From Molossus alvarezi (lineage: Eukaryota; Chordata; Mammalia; Chiroptera; Molossidae), in the NCBI GenBank assembly GCA_037176705.1, contig JBAWUJ010000067.1, positions 186,001 to 250,000 on the forward strand: a stretch of DNA of 64,000 bases, given 5' to 3'. This document shows positions 46,745-59,035 of this stretch, piece after piece; the stretch's first letter is position 1; every line of letters begins with the position of its first letter. Both the position numbers and the translations under genes were made by a program. Under the pieces are notes generated by a model. It ran no database searches and had not been told where the DNA came from. It saw only the letters and a list, made by a program, of their open reading frames with translations.

Positions 46745-48905
46745 ACGTGTTTCTGAGGAGCCCAGGTGCTGAGCACTCCATGGAAGTTTGTTGCACCTGT
46801 GAATGTCCTTTTCTAAAGAACTGTAAAAAACCCTGGCTGATTTGGTTCAGCGGTTAGATCATCGGCCTGCGGTCCTGAGAGACCTGGGTTCGGTTCCCAC
46901 TAAGGGTGTGTGCCTCGGTTGCAGTTTGTCCCCGGCCCTGGTTGGTTGTGTGGGTGGCAGCCACTCGATGTGTTCCTTTCACATCGATGTTTCTCTCTCT
47001 CTCTCTCTCTCTGTTCCTCTCTCTCCCTCCCACTCTACCTGAACAAAAAAATGGAAAAATGTCCTCGGGTGAGGATAAAAATAAAATAAAATAAAGAACT
47101 GTAAAAAAAAAAAGTCTCCAGTCAAAGGGGAGGTACTGTAGGGTAGGAGCGAGCAGGAAGGAGGGTGGATAAAGGAAAGTGGAAGACCTTAGTGCCCACA
47201 GAGTACAAGCAGGTTCAGGTGCTCTGAGCACCTAAACTTTTTTTGGGCCCCTGGAGAACGAAGCAGTTGATTATTCAAATTTCTGCAGTAGTACTTCTTG
47301 TCCTTTTGGCACTTCCCTGGTTTCCCCGCTAATCTGAACAAGGTCCTATGTTCCGGTGCCCTATTTATTGTTGTGCTATCAATTCAGTCTCTTACCTCAT
47401 TTTGTATCCCCCATCAGTGTGCCTATGCCAAGCCCACAATGGTGACAGTGTGACCAGGCTGTGGAGATCAAGAAGAAGTCTTGGGGGAGTAAAGTGAAAC
47501 ATGGCTCAGAAGTGGCGCTTCCTTCCTGAGGACACTGAGAGTCAGAAGGTTCCATTATGGACACGGGTGATTTGGCTGTGTTTGCGTGCCAAGGAACACT
47601 CCATGTTTGGAAGTGCACAGGACAGAATGTGCAATATGGCTAGCTTGGACAGGCCATACCTAAACTGTACCCCTGTGCCAGCCATGCTAAGGAATTCTGG
47701 ATTGTCTCTCACTCAGGTTGAAAGGAAGGAAAGAAATAGCCTGTGGAAAATTTACAGTGCAAATGTCCCACATCTTGACGTTGACCTAAAAGAATTAATG
47801 AAGGAGCATGCAAGCTTTTTTTCTTTTTTGTGTTGTTCTATCAGAGGAAATGCAGTAGTGTTGAGTAGATGATCTCACAAAAGCTGTTGAATGGGCAACT
47901 CCTGAAATTTCCACATTGGGTCAAATGCCTGCAGGTGTATCAGGGGCTGGAAAGCACCTGTTTGAATTCAAACACTGCAGAGAACCCTGAGCTGGTGATG
48001 CCATGGTAGCAAGCCAGAGAGAGCTCTTACAGCAGTGCTCTGAAAATGTCATGGAACCTGATAATTTGCAGAGACATAGATTTAGAGGAGACATGGGTAT
48101 CTTCAGATGCCTAAGAAAGGATCAATGAGAGGTTGGACCACAGCATTTGAGATTATTTTTTCACCGGAACAGATTTCCATGGCTAAAGGGAGAGGTCTTT
48201 CCATTACTGAGCAAGTCTTCACAATGGAGCAGTCCTGTCCCTGGCCGTGTGGATCAGGTAGTTGGAGCACAGAGGTTTCACTCTCACATCCAATTTCTCT
48301 CAGTCATCTGGGTGGATCTCTCTCAACCCTTCTCCTGGAAAATATCTATGACATAGTAAAAGGACTGGGGCCTATTAGCACACAGATCAACTCTTTTCTG
48401 CACTGGAGACACTTTCTGGCTGTCACTGACCCCACCTTCGGTGGAGGCAGGGGTGAGGGACACGGGGGCAAGGGCACACCGCAAAGAGAACAGAAACCAA
48501 AGGCAGAGTGAACAAGAGAAATGAGAGGAAGCAGGAGTCTTTTCCTTGTCCAGGTTTCCTGTGCTTTGCACTCTGCTAGGATGGAGGATCAGGGCCATCC
48601 CGACGCAGCCTGCCCATGGCTGTACCGTGGACCTCAGCTACCAGATGTGCCGGGAGAGGCTATACTGCCCAGAAAACTCACCCTGTCTGTCTCCCAGGGT
48701 CACTGAGGACCAGGGGCAGAGTGAGGCGGAAAACTACTGGACTGGGAAACGTCGGGTAGATGCAGTGTGAACAGCAGGCGTCGCAGGAAGGCCAGCATTA
48801 TGAAGGGAGGATGGCCTTCCCCAGGGATTCTGGGATCCTGGTGAGAAGGAGGCAGCCTCCCCTCAGGGCGGGGCTGTGTGGGGTGACGCCCACTGAGCAC
48901 GATCT
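46745..48905 (+). repeat. 3' flank of TSPY copy E, paralogous to the copy A flank
   Basis: Aligns with 1141-2030 and 2765-3740. It stops matching at about 48905 in 'cactgagcacgatctgatt', so the duplicated block ends here. Confidence 0.75.
46831..47092 (+). mobile_element. Young Ves SINE with target-site duplication in the 3' flank of copy E
   Basis: tRNA-like head ('ccctggctgatttggttcag'; B-box-like 'ggttcggttccc'), 'gtggcagccactcgatgtg', CT tract, and 'tcctcgggtgaggat' tail. The 14-base target duplication aaagaactgtaaaa occurs at 46815 and 47093. The paralogous site in copy A (about 1213-1232) is empty: 'ccaaaggaattgtagaaaaaa'. Confidence 0.95.
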
Positions 48906-49504
48906 GATTCTGGGGAAGACTTCACCGTTGCTCGACAGGCAAATAAACTATGTTCTTTAGCCGTTTCTTGTACACTTGAACCTCTCATGGGTATTATGCT
49001 ACTCATTGTGTCCTAGGCTTCATTGCTTTGACACAGTTTGGCCTTTGTCCCTTGTGTATGACTCATGGATGCAGGCTGCTGCACTGCATGCCTGCTCATA
49101 TTCCCCCAAGACTGCATACACTCCTTCCTGTGTAAAAACAGCCCTCTGAGGAAGTAGTCCTGCACACTTCTTCGCAAGCCGGCCCCACAGAGAAAGGTTG
49201 ATTCTCCCTGTAAAGTTTTCTCCTTGACACAACCCTGCCTGGGTCTTTAGCAATCATGCCTACCTGAAAAGGGCATCTTTCTTCTGTCGTTCCCATGGCA
49301 GGTACATGAAAACATGGACATAGGAGCAATTGCTCAAGCCCAAGGAAGCAAAAACTTATGTGTATGTGTCACAAGCTGCCATCAGGCTCCTGTTCTCCAG
49401 GTTTGCACACAGTCTGTCACCTGACCAGAATACAAGACTGGTCATCAAACATCAGTTCATCACTTCCCTTCTCCTCCTGTACATTATCCTGAAAGAAGGA
49501 ACAA
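48906..49504. other. Unclassified sequence between the TSPY block and the tandem array
   Basis: Average base composition, no long frame. The texture (for example 'tgctgcactgcatgcctgctcat' and 'gccatcaggctcctgttctcc') suggests an old LTR or DNA transposon, but I cannot name it. Confidence 0.4.
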
Positions 49505-52500
49505 AAGCCAAAGAACTGTGCAATATAGTTACCCACCGGTCTTGGGGGGTTCTCAAACAAAGAGAGGCCTGTGAGACCCAGCAGGGACTGCAAGGTCTAG
49601 TTACCCACTGGGCCTGTAGAGTGCTGAAACACCAGAGACGCTGGCTCAACCCAGCAACAACTGTGGCATCCAATTACCTGTGGGACCTGTGGGGTGCTCA
49701 AGCACCAGAGAGGCCTGTGAGACATAGCAGGGACTGTGAGATTCAATTACCCACGGGACATGCAGGGGGCTGAAGCACCAGAGACCTGTATGAACCAGCA
49801 GGGACTGTGCCATTGAGTTACCCATGGGACCTGAAGGGTCCTGAAGCATGAGAGAGGCCTGTGTGACCAAGCAGGCACTGCACAATCTAGATTCCCATTC
49901 GGCTTGTGGGGTGCTGAAGCCCAAGTGAGGCCTGTGCAACCTAGCAAGGACTGTGCCATCCAATTACCCATGGAACCTGTCAGGTGCTGAAGCTCCAGAG
50001 TCCTGCTTAACCCAGCAGGGACTGTGCCATCCAGTTACTCGAGGGACCTGCAGGGGGCTGAAGCACCAGAGAGGCTTGTGCAACCCAGCAGGTATGGAAT
50101 GATCTACTTCCCCACAGGCCCGCAGGGTGCTGAAGCACCAGAGGACAGTGAAACCAGCAGGAACTGTGTGATACAGTTACCACGGGGTCTGTGCCATCCA
50201 ATTACCCACAGGGCATGCCCGTTGCTGAAGAACCAGAGGCCTGTGCAACCCAGCAGGGATTGTGCCTTCCAGTTACCGACGGGACATGTGAGGTGCTGAA
50301 GCACCAGAGAGTCCTGTGCAACCCAGAAGGGACCGTGCAATCTAGTTACCCATGGAAACCGCAAGGTGCTAAAACAACAGAGAGGCCAGTGCAACACAGC
50401 AGCGACTACATACCCAAAGGCCTGAAAGGTGCTGAAGTAACAGAGTCCTATGTGACCTAGGAGGAATTGTGCCATCCAGTTACCCTCAGGACCTGAGGGG
50501 TGCTGTAGCACAAGGGTGGCCTGTGCAACCTAGCAGGGACTGTGCAATCCAATTTCACAAAAGACTTGTGGGGTGCTGAAGCACCAGAGAGTCCTGTGCG
50601 ACACAGCAAGGACTGTACCATCTAGTTATCCAAGAAACCTGTGGAGTGCTAGCACCAGAGAGGCCTGCACAACCCAGCAGGGACTGTGGCATCCAATTAT
50701 GCAGGGGACCAATAGGGTGCTGAAGCACCAGAGAAGCCTGTGCCACCTAGCAGGGACTGTGCCATCTAATTACCTGCGGGTCATGTGGGGTGCAGAAGTA
50801 ACAGAGAGGCTTGTGTGACCCAGGACGGACTGTGCGATCTAATTACCAAAGGGGTTTGTGGGGTGCTGAAGCACCAGAGAGGCCTGCGGAACTAAGCAGG
50901 GACTGTGCTGTCTGGGTATCCATAGGAACTGCAGGGTGCTGAAGCACCAGAGAGGCATGTGTGACCAAGCAGGGACCATGCGATTTAATTACCAGTGGGA
51001 CCTGAGGGATTCGAAAGCACCAGAGAGGCCTGTGTGGCCAGTAGCACAGTGCAATCTAGTTACCCACAGCCTGAAGGGGGCTAAAGCACCAGAGGCCTGC
51101 ACAACACAACAGTGACTGTGTGAATTAGTTACCCGCGCTAACCAAGGGGTGTTAAAGCACCATAGAGGCCTGTGCACCCAGTAGGAATTGTGTCATCCAG
51201 TTACCGCGGGACCTACAAGGTGCTGAAGTACCAGAGAGGCTTGTGCGACCCAGCCTGGACTGTGAGATCTAGTTACCCGTGGAAACTGCAGGGAGCTAAT
51301 ACAACAGAGAGGCCAGTGCAACACAACAGAGACTTCCCAACCTAGTTACCCATGGGTCTTCAGGCTGCTGAACACCACAGGCATGTGTGAACTAGTTACC
51401 CGTGGGAACTATGGCGTGCTAAAACACTGGAGAGGCATGTGCACCAATCAGGGACTGTGCTATCCAGTTACCCGTGGGACCTGTGGGGTGCTGAAGCACC
51501 AAAAAAGCCTGTGCAACCCAGCATGGACTGTGCCATCCATTTACTCTCAGGAAGTGAGGGGTGCTGAAGCACCAGAGAGGCCAGTGCAACCCAGCAGGGA
51601 TTGCCTGACCTAGTCACCCATGGGGCTTACACACTGCTGAAGCACATGAAGTCTGTGAGACCAACAAGAGACTGTGCAATCAAGTGACCCGAGGGAACTA
51701 TGGGGTGTTAAAACACCAGAGAGGTCTGTGCAACCCAGCAGGAAATGCGTTGTCTAGGTACCCATTGTGCCCACAGGCTGCTGAAGCACCACAAAGGCCT
51801 GAGCAACCCAGCAGGGACTATGCCATCCAGTTACCGTCCAAAACTGAGGGAGCTGAAGCACCAGAGAGGGCTGTGTGACCTACCAGGTACTGTGCCATCC
51901 AATTACCCACAGGAATTGCGGGGTGCTGAAGCACCAGAGAGGCCTGTGCGACCCAGCAGCAACTGTGCGATCTTTTTACACTCGAGAACTTCGGGGTGCT
52001 AAAACAACATAGAGGCCTGTGCTATACAGCAGGGACTGTGAGATCTACTTACCCACATGCCTGCATGGTCCTGAAGCAACAGAGTCCTGTGCGACCCAGC
52101 AGGAACTGTGCCATCCAGTTACCAGCCACACCTGCAGGCTGCAGAAGCTCCAGAAAAGCCAGTGCAACCTGGCAGGGACAGTGCCATCCAATAGCTCCTG
52201 CAACTTGTGAGCTGCAGAAGCACTAGGGAGGCCTGTGCAACCCAGCAGACATTGCACAATCTAGTTTCGCATGAAGCTGGTGGGATGCTGAAGCACCATA
52301 GAGCCCTGTGCTACACAGCAGGGACTGTGCCATCCAGTTACAGGTGGGAACTGTGTGCTGCCAAAACACCAGATAGTCCTGTAAGACCCAGCAGGAACTG
52401 CATAATCTAGTTACCCACGAATACTGCAGGGTGCTAGTACACCAGTTAGGTCTGTGTGACTCAGTAGGGACTATGGCATCTCATTACCTGAAGATATGCA

Positions 52501-53140
52501 GCATGATAAAATACCAGAGACACCTGTGCGACCCATCAGAGCCTGCACGATCTAGTGCCAGCATGGGGCTGAAGAACCTGAACCTGCATTATGGAGCAGG
52601 GACTTTGCCATCAGGTTACCTAAAGACCTGCGGGCAGCTGAAACACCAGAGAGGCCTTTGCTCTCAGCAGTCACTGCCTGACCTAGTTACCCATGGGTCT
52701 GCAGGGTGCTGAAGCACCAGAGGCCTGTGGGACCTAGCAGGGACTGTTCGAACTAGTTACCCATGGGAACTATGGGGTGGGAAACACCAGAGAGGCCTGT
52801 GCACTCAGCAGTGACTATTCCATCTAGTTACCCGAGGGTCCTCTGGGGTGCTGAAGCACCAGAGAGGCCGGTGCAAACCACCAGGGACTGCATGATCGAG
52901 GTACCCATTGGGCCTGTGTCCTGCTGAAGCACCATAAAGGCCTGTGCAACCCAGCAGGGACTGTGCCATCCAGTTACCCACATGACCTGTAAGGTGCTGA
53001 AGCACAGGAGAGGTCTGTGCGACCCAGCAGAGACTGCACGATCTAGTTATCCATGGGGTCCATGGGGTGCTGAAGCACCAGAGATGCCTGCAGAACCCAG
53101 CAGAGCCGGTGTGATCTAGGTACCCACTGGGCCTGTGGGC
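49505..53140 (+). repeat. Tandem array of ~72-bp monomers, about 50 units
   Basis: A core of 'gctgaagcaccagagaggcc', 'tgcaacccagcagggactgt' and 'gccatccagttacccatggg' recurs throughout. Successive 'ctgaagcacc' anchors from 49631 to 50293 are spaced 64, 73, 73, 70, 73, 72, 72, 94 and 71, so the unit is about 72 bp with indels. Units differ at perhaps 15-30% of positions. The period is a multiple of three, which explains several chance open frames of 60-150 codons with a recurring KHQRGLCNPAGTVPSSY-type pattern. Isolated units at 29645 and 30975 precede L1 5' ends. Confidence 0.93.
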
Positions 53141-53612
53141 TGCTATTTACAATAGCCTAGATCTAGAAACAACCCAAATGCCCATTAGTAGACTCATGGA
53201 TAAAAAAGCTGTGGTACATATATAAAATGGAGTACTAAGCAGGTATAACAAAGAGAGATCTCTTATCCTTTGAGATGACATGGAGGGACTTGGAAAGTAT
53301 TATCCTAAGTAAACAAGCCAAAAAGAGAAAGACAAGTTTCATATAATCTCACTTATTTGTAGAATATAATAAACATAGCAGTCTGAGGAATGGGGTAGTC
53401 CCAGAGACATGGAAGTGGGGTACAGACAGGCAATCGCCAGAAGATGGTGTGGTGGGGGAGAGATAAACCACAGATCTTATTTGCATGTATGCATGAAAAA
53501 TAAACATGATCAACAAATCTGGAGACAGGGCAGGGAGGGAGCCAGAAAGGGGAATCAGTGGGGGGAAATGGAGAAACATCTGTAACAAAAATAAATTAAT
53601 TAATTAAGAAAG
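53141..53612 (+). mobile_element. LINE-1 3' end fragment
   Basis: The ORF2 C-terminus ('ggtacatatataaaatggag' region) and 3' UTR run to 'catctgtaacaaaaataaat'. The fragment begins exactly where the monomer array stops (within 'gtgggctgctatttacaata'). Confidence 0.88.
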
Positions 53613-53624
53613 AAAAAAAAGAGA

Positions 53625-53935
53625 GAGAAAAAGTAGCCAGAGGATCTAAATAGTCACTTCTCCAAACAAGATATACAAATGGCCAAAAGATATATGAAAA
53701 AATGTTCAATGTCACTAATCATCAGAGAGGTGCAAATTAAAACACCTATGAGGTATCACCTCACACCTACCAGAAGGGCTGCCATCAATAAATTATCAAA
53801 AAACAAGTGCTGAGGAGGGTGTTGTGAAAAGGCACTCTAGTACACTGCTGGTAGGAATGCAGACCGGTGCAGCCACTATGGAAAACCATGTGGTGTTACC
53901 TCAAAATTTTAAAATTGAACTGCCATTTGACCCTT
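53625..53935 (+). mobile_element. LINE-1 ORF2 fragment from upstream of the preceding piece
   Basis: It matches ORF2 from 'cacttctccaaacaagatat' to 'gaactgccatttgaccc', which in an intact L1 lies just before the part found at 53141. The order is therefore swapped on the same strand, either by two insertions or by a rearrangement. Confidence 0.8.
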
Positions 53936-54160
53936 GTATGAAATAGTGTCTGTATGAAATATGACTATTTAGGGAATGCTATATATATTTAAAAATGAGC
54001 TAAGATGGGAGAAGCTTTGTAACAGAAAGAAAAATTTTGAGGACATTTCCAAAAACTCATTTTGAGGTAGACCTGAGAGAGTATGAGGCATCCACAGAAG
54101 GCAGGTGGAATTTCTCAAAAATATTAATTAAAAAAAAAAAGACTCGAGCCCACATATCTG
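53936..54160. other. Stretch without a recognised feature
   Basis: AT-rich unique-looking sequence between L1 fragments and the CpG-rich segment. Confidence 0.45.
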
Positions 54161-54289
54161 TCATTCACACATACCTGGCAGCATTCCTGGGGCTCAGAGG
54201 CCTAGTCAGCCCACCTCCCCAGTCTCCAGCAGGATGGAGTTGCACCTGTCTGAGTTGGCCATGTGCACATCCCACAGACAGGTACTTCT

Positions 54290-54600
54290 GCAGACCCAGC
54301 TCCTGGCCCCGCCCCCTGCCCCATGCGTGTCCCCGCCCACAAGTCACGCCTTCTGCGTGGACGCCATCTTGGCGCGAGGAGCCGCCATTTTCTTCTTGGT
54401 GAGACTCCTGGAGACACCGTCGTCCTACCTTCCTCCGGCAGTGGAGGCTGCGTGGAGGCCGAGGCTGGATTCGGAGCCAGGTAAGTGGGGTGGGTTCAGG
54501 ACCAGTGGTGGTGAGGGCTTGGGGGGAACAGGTGCTGGGGCAGGAGGCTGGGATCGGCACCCCGGGGACAGATGGACCTCGTCCTGCCGCTGCCCCTCCT
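54290..54600 (+). promoter_or_regulatory. CpG-rich candidate promoter and non-coding first exon
   Basis: CpG is much more frequent here than elsewhere outside L1. Motifs in order: a GC box (ccccgccccc, 54307-54316), a YY1-type GCCATCTTGG at 54363-54372, a second YY1-type GCCGCCATTTT at 54381-54391, then about 90 bases ending in a perfect donor CAG|GTAAGT at 54480/54481. This is the arrangement of a broadly expressed gene's first exon on the plus strand. No convincing start codon context or protein is seen, and the sequence downstream becomes L1. A decayed promoter or an old L1 5' UTR (which also carries YY1 sites) are alternatives. Confidence 0.5.
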
Positions 54601-54804
54601 CCCTCCACTGGAGTCCGGGCCCACGGCCGGGTGTGGCGCGAGCCCTGGGGTCCCCTGTCCTGGCGCCCGAGGGAGAGGGTGCAGAGCCCTAGTTATGGGC
54701 CCTGCAGCTGGGCGGCTCAGAACACAGCCCTGGAGCCCGGCCGTCAGGCTGACAGTCCGGATTTTCATGTGGTCTCCTGTGTGCGGGGTGTGTGTGTGAT
54801 TCTT

Positions 54805-54995
54805 TAATTTTATTTTTTTAAATTACAGTTGGCATACTATAGTATGTTAGTTTAAGATGTGTGTCAAAGTGATTAGATGTTTATATACCCACCTCGCACC
54901 AGACATAGCCAGTTTGATATTATTGACTGTATTTCCTATGCTACACTTTATTCCCGTGACTATTTTTACTGGGCTGGTACTGTGGAACTTTATTA
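54805..54995 (-). mobile_element. Older LINE-1 3' UTR fragment, antisense
   Basis: 'aattacagttggcatactat' through 'ttattcccgtgactattttt' follows the 3' UTR of a mid-age mammalian L1 group. It is distinct from the younger 3' UTR that starts at about 55003. Confidence 0.65.
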
Positions 54996-54999
54996 TTCT

Positions 55000-57900
55000 T
55001 TATATCTAATTTTGTTGTTGTTACAAATGTTTTTCCTTTGTTCCCCATTGACACCCTCCTCCCAGTCCCCCACCCCAAGCATTGTTGTGGAACCTGTATG
55101 AGTTCTGTGGTTTATCCCCCCACCCTTCTCCTGAGGTTTGTCAGCCTTTACCCTACTTCCATGTCTCTGGGTCTGTTTTGTTCATCAGGTAGTTTTATTC
55201 ATTATATTGCAAAAATAAGTGAGATCATGGGATATCTTTCTTTCTATGATTGAATTGTTTCACTTTGGATAATATTGTTTAGGTTCCTTTATGTTGTCTC
55301 AAAGGATAGGAGATCTTTCTTACAGCTGCATAGTACTCCCTTGTGTATATGTACCACCGCTTTTTTATCCACTCATTTATTGATGGACACTTGGGCTGTT
55401 TCCAGGTCTCAGTAATTGTAAATAGTGCTGCTATGAACATAGGGCCACATATATTCTTTCTGATGGGTGTTTCAGGCTTCTTAGGATATGATGCTAGAAG
55501 TGGGATCACTGGGTGAAATGGCAGTTCGATTTTTAATTTTTTGAGGAAACACCGTATTGTTCTCCATAGTGGCTCTACCAGTCTGCATTTCCACCAGCAG
55601 TGTGCTAGTGTCCCCTGTTCTCCACATCCTGGTCAGCACTTGTTGTTTGATTTGTTGATGGCGGCCATTCTGACAGGTGTGAGGTGATACCTCAGTTGTT
55701 TTAATTTGCATCTCTCTGATTTTTTCATATGTCTCTTGGCCATTTGTATGTTCTGTTGAGAGAAGTGTCTAGTTAGGTCCTCCGCCCATTCATAAAATGG
55801 ATTCCTTCTCTTCCTTTTGTTGCGGTGTATGAGGATGCTGTACATAGGGTAAATTAACCCCTTATCTGATGTATTGTAGGCAGTTATGCTCTTTCATATA
55901 GCTTGTTCCCTTTCCACATTGATGCTTGTTTCTTTTGCTGTGCAGAAACTTTTTAGTCCCATGTGTTCATTTTTTTCTTTGTTTCCCTTCTCTTAGGCAT
56001 TGCAACCATGAAAATTCTGCTTTGTGTGATGTCTGAAATTTTGTTCTTTATATTTTCTTCTAGAATTTTTATAAATTCACAAGTCACATGTAAGCCATTT
56101 ATCGATCTTGAGTCTATTCCTGTGTATCGTGTATGTTGGTGGTGTAGTTTCATTTTTTGGCAAGTAACTGTCGAATTATCCCAGCACCGTTAATTGAAGT
56201 GGCTGTTTTTACTCCACTGTATGCTCTTGCCATCGTGTCCAATATTAATTGAGGATAAGGATTTGGGTCAATTTATGGGTTCTCTGTTCTGATTCATTGA
56301 TCTATATGCCTGATCTTGTGCCAGTACCAGGGTGTTTTGATTACAGTGGCTTTGTAGTATAATCAGATACCTGGTATTATGATCCCTCCTACTTTGTTCC
56401 TTATTTTGAAGGTTACTGTGGCATTTAGGGGTCTTTTTTTATTCCATATAAACTTTTGTTCTAGGTTTCTGCTGGATTTTGTTGAATGCTTTTTTAGCAT
56501 CTATTGATATGATCTTATGGGTTTTATCTTTTATTTTGTTTGTGTTGTGTCACATTTATTAATGTGGGAATATTTTGCCATCCTTGATTCCCTGGGATGT
56601 ATCCCACTTGGTCATGATGAATAATATTTTTGATGTATTGCTGGATTCCATTTGCTGAGATTTTGTTAAGTATTTTGTCATCTGTGTTCATCAGGGATAT
56701 TGGCCTGTAGTTGTCTTTCTTTGCAGTGTCTCTATCTGGTTTTGGAATTTATATTATGCTGGATTCATACAATGAGTTTGGAAGTCTTTCATCTTCTTGG
56801 AATTTTCTTAGAATAGGTTGAGGAGAGTAGGTATTAGATCTTCTTTGAATGTTTGATAAAACTCCCGATGAAGCCATCTATCCCTGGGGTTTGGCTTGCT
56901 AGAAGTTTCTTGATTGTATCTTCAATTTCCTTAGTTGTTCTTGGTCTGTTCAAGTTTTCTGTCTCTTCCCAGTTCAGTTTTGGGAGACTCTGTTTATAGA
57001 AATTTGTTGATTTTGCCGAGATCATCCAATTTATTGGCATATAATTGTTTGAAGTATGTTTTAATGATCTGTATTTCTGTGGTATCAGTTGTTACTTCTC
57101 GTCTTACATTTCTAATTTTGTATATGGGGGCACTCCTTTTTGTTTCTTCGTGAGTCTGGCTAAGAGTTGAACAATCGTGTTTACCTTTTCAAAGAAACAG
57201 CTCTTTGTTTCATTGATTATTTTTCAACGTGACAGCTTTCTCTTTGTCTTTATTTTTTTAAATTTTTTATTTATTCATTTGTTTCTATTACAGATGCTTC
57301 TCATTTTTCCCCCATTGACACCCTCTTCCCCTTTCCCTCCCTTCCCCATCCCCAGCTTTGTTTTATCAATTTCCATGTCATTTACTCTACATCTTTCTAC
57401 CAGAGCATTCAAACCATGTACATTTAAGGTAATAATTGATATGTACTTATTTATTTCCATTTTTTTTGTGTGGTTCTATTTTTCTTCCCATTTATTCTAT
57501 TAATTACAGCAGTCCTTTTAGCATATCTTGCATTGCTGGATTTGTGTTAATATATTCCCTTAGTTTGTTTTTTTTTTTTTTTTTTTGATTTGGTCTGGAA
57601 AGTTTTTATTTGACCTATTTTGAATGATAGCCTTGCTGGATATAGTAGTCTTGGATACAGATCCTTGTTCTTCATGACCTTGATTACTTCATGGCACTCC
57701 CTTCTGGCCTGTAGTGTTTCTGTTGAGAAGTCAGCTAAGAGCTTTTTGGGGTTTCCTTTGTTGGTAAGCTGTTGCTTATCTTTTGCTGCCTTTGGGATTC
57801 TTTTTTTTTTTTTTTTGTCTTTAACTTTTTGTCATTTTAATTAGTATGTGTCTTGGTGTGGGCCTGTTTGGGTTCTTCTTATTTGTGGCTCTCTGTGCTT

Positions 57901-59035
57901 CTTGAACTTGAATGCCTTCTTCCTTCGCCAAGTGAGGAATGTTTTCTGTCAGTATTTCTTCAAATATATTCTGTAATCCTTGCCCATTTTCTTCCTCTGC
58001 GGGGACTCCTATGATGCGAATTTTATTCTGTTTCCAGTTGCCCCCCAGTTGTCTTAAGCTGTCTTCCTGTTTTTAATTGTGTTTTCATTTTTATTTCATG
58101 ATTGGTTGATTTTTTTCTTCCCTGTCTTCTAATTCACTGATCCAGTCCTGAGGTTCGTCTACTCTGCTGGTTAGTCCTTGCAGTGTGTTCTTAGTTTCTG
58201 CTGTGTCATTCTTCATTTCCACTTGGTTGGTTTGCATTGTTTCTAAATCTTTACTCATGGTGATGATGTCCTTACTCATGCTGTTGAGCTTCCTCAAGAT
58301 CATGGCTCTGAATTGTACCTCTGATAAATTGCTTAGCTACATTTCATTGATCTCATCTTTGATAGAGTTCTCTTGTTCATTCATTTGGAATATGTTTGTT
58401 TTATCATTTTGGCTAACTCAGTGGGTTTTGGAGCCTGCCAAATTTCTCCTATGGTTGTTGGTGTTCTGCTGTTTAGGGCTCCCTCTACTGTGTTTGGATG
58501 AGCCTCAGGGGACCCACATTAAACACCACTGTTGAGTCTTAACTTTTCTGGGTAGATTTGCAAGCCCAGGACAGGTTAAATTATCCTCTAGCTTTTTCCT
58601 GGTGGGTAGTGATCTCAGTTAATCAGTGCCTTGGAATTTAGCCTTGGGGCTCTGCATAAGAGGATTTCCAGAAGCTCGGATCGATGCTCGTTATTAATGA
58701 GCCTCATTATGCATTTCTTTGTCTCACCAGGGAAAGTATGAATCTCCGAGGAGGGGTGTTGCTGCTTTTTTCCACAGCTTCCAGAAAGAGCACACTGGCC
58801 ACCTTTCTTTGTGACCGCAACTCAGCAAAAAATCTTAGTGCCCTCCAGATCCCAGGTGTCTGCACAGAGTTCAAGCCCTGTCTGACCTCTTTGTGCCCTA
58901 GCTCCCAGGTCAGTGGCTGTGACTATTTTAGCAATCTCTTCCTGCTCCCTGCTCTGTGGAGTGGTCTTGGTCTTTATTATGCCTCAAGCGCTCTGGTCAC
59001 AGCTAAGAATTTGCTGTCTGTGGGCTCCCACGTTT
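55000..59035 (-). mobile_element. LINE-1 with internal deletions and a nested L1 fragment, antisense
   Basis: 3' end at about 55003, ORF2 C-terminus to 56455, a jump that omits roughly 700 bases of ORF2, then ORF2 middle to about 57225. A short 3' UTR piece of another L1 lies at 57240-57370, followed by the ORF2 start at about 57395, ORF1 57500-58420 and 5' UTR to 59035. The ORF1 frame at 58091-58303 still reads a coiled-coil piece. Many stops. Confidence 0.82.
57240..57370 (-). mobile_element. Nested LINE-1 3' UTR piece
   Basis: 'attacagatgcttctcattt', 'cccccattgacaccctcttc' and 'ccccagctttgtttt' match L1 3' UTR ends at 9300 and 55020. It sits where the ORF2 endonuclease region is missing. 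Confidence 0.7.

Noticed and set aside
49330..52712. A series of open frames with a repeating KHQRGLCNPAGT-like pattern
   Set aside because: They arise because the satellite unit is about 72 bp, a multiple of three. Units with indels break them, and no start, promoter or conserved single frame spans the array.
49505..53140. CRISPR-like regular spacing of the 72-bp repeats
   Set aside because: Whole units repeat with no unique spacers, and the context is mammalian.
54234..54692. 152-codon frame across the CpG-rich segment
   Set aside because: It reads through a perfect splice donor at 54481, has no recognisable domain, and long frames on both strands are expected in GC-rich DNA.
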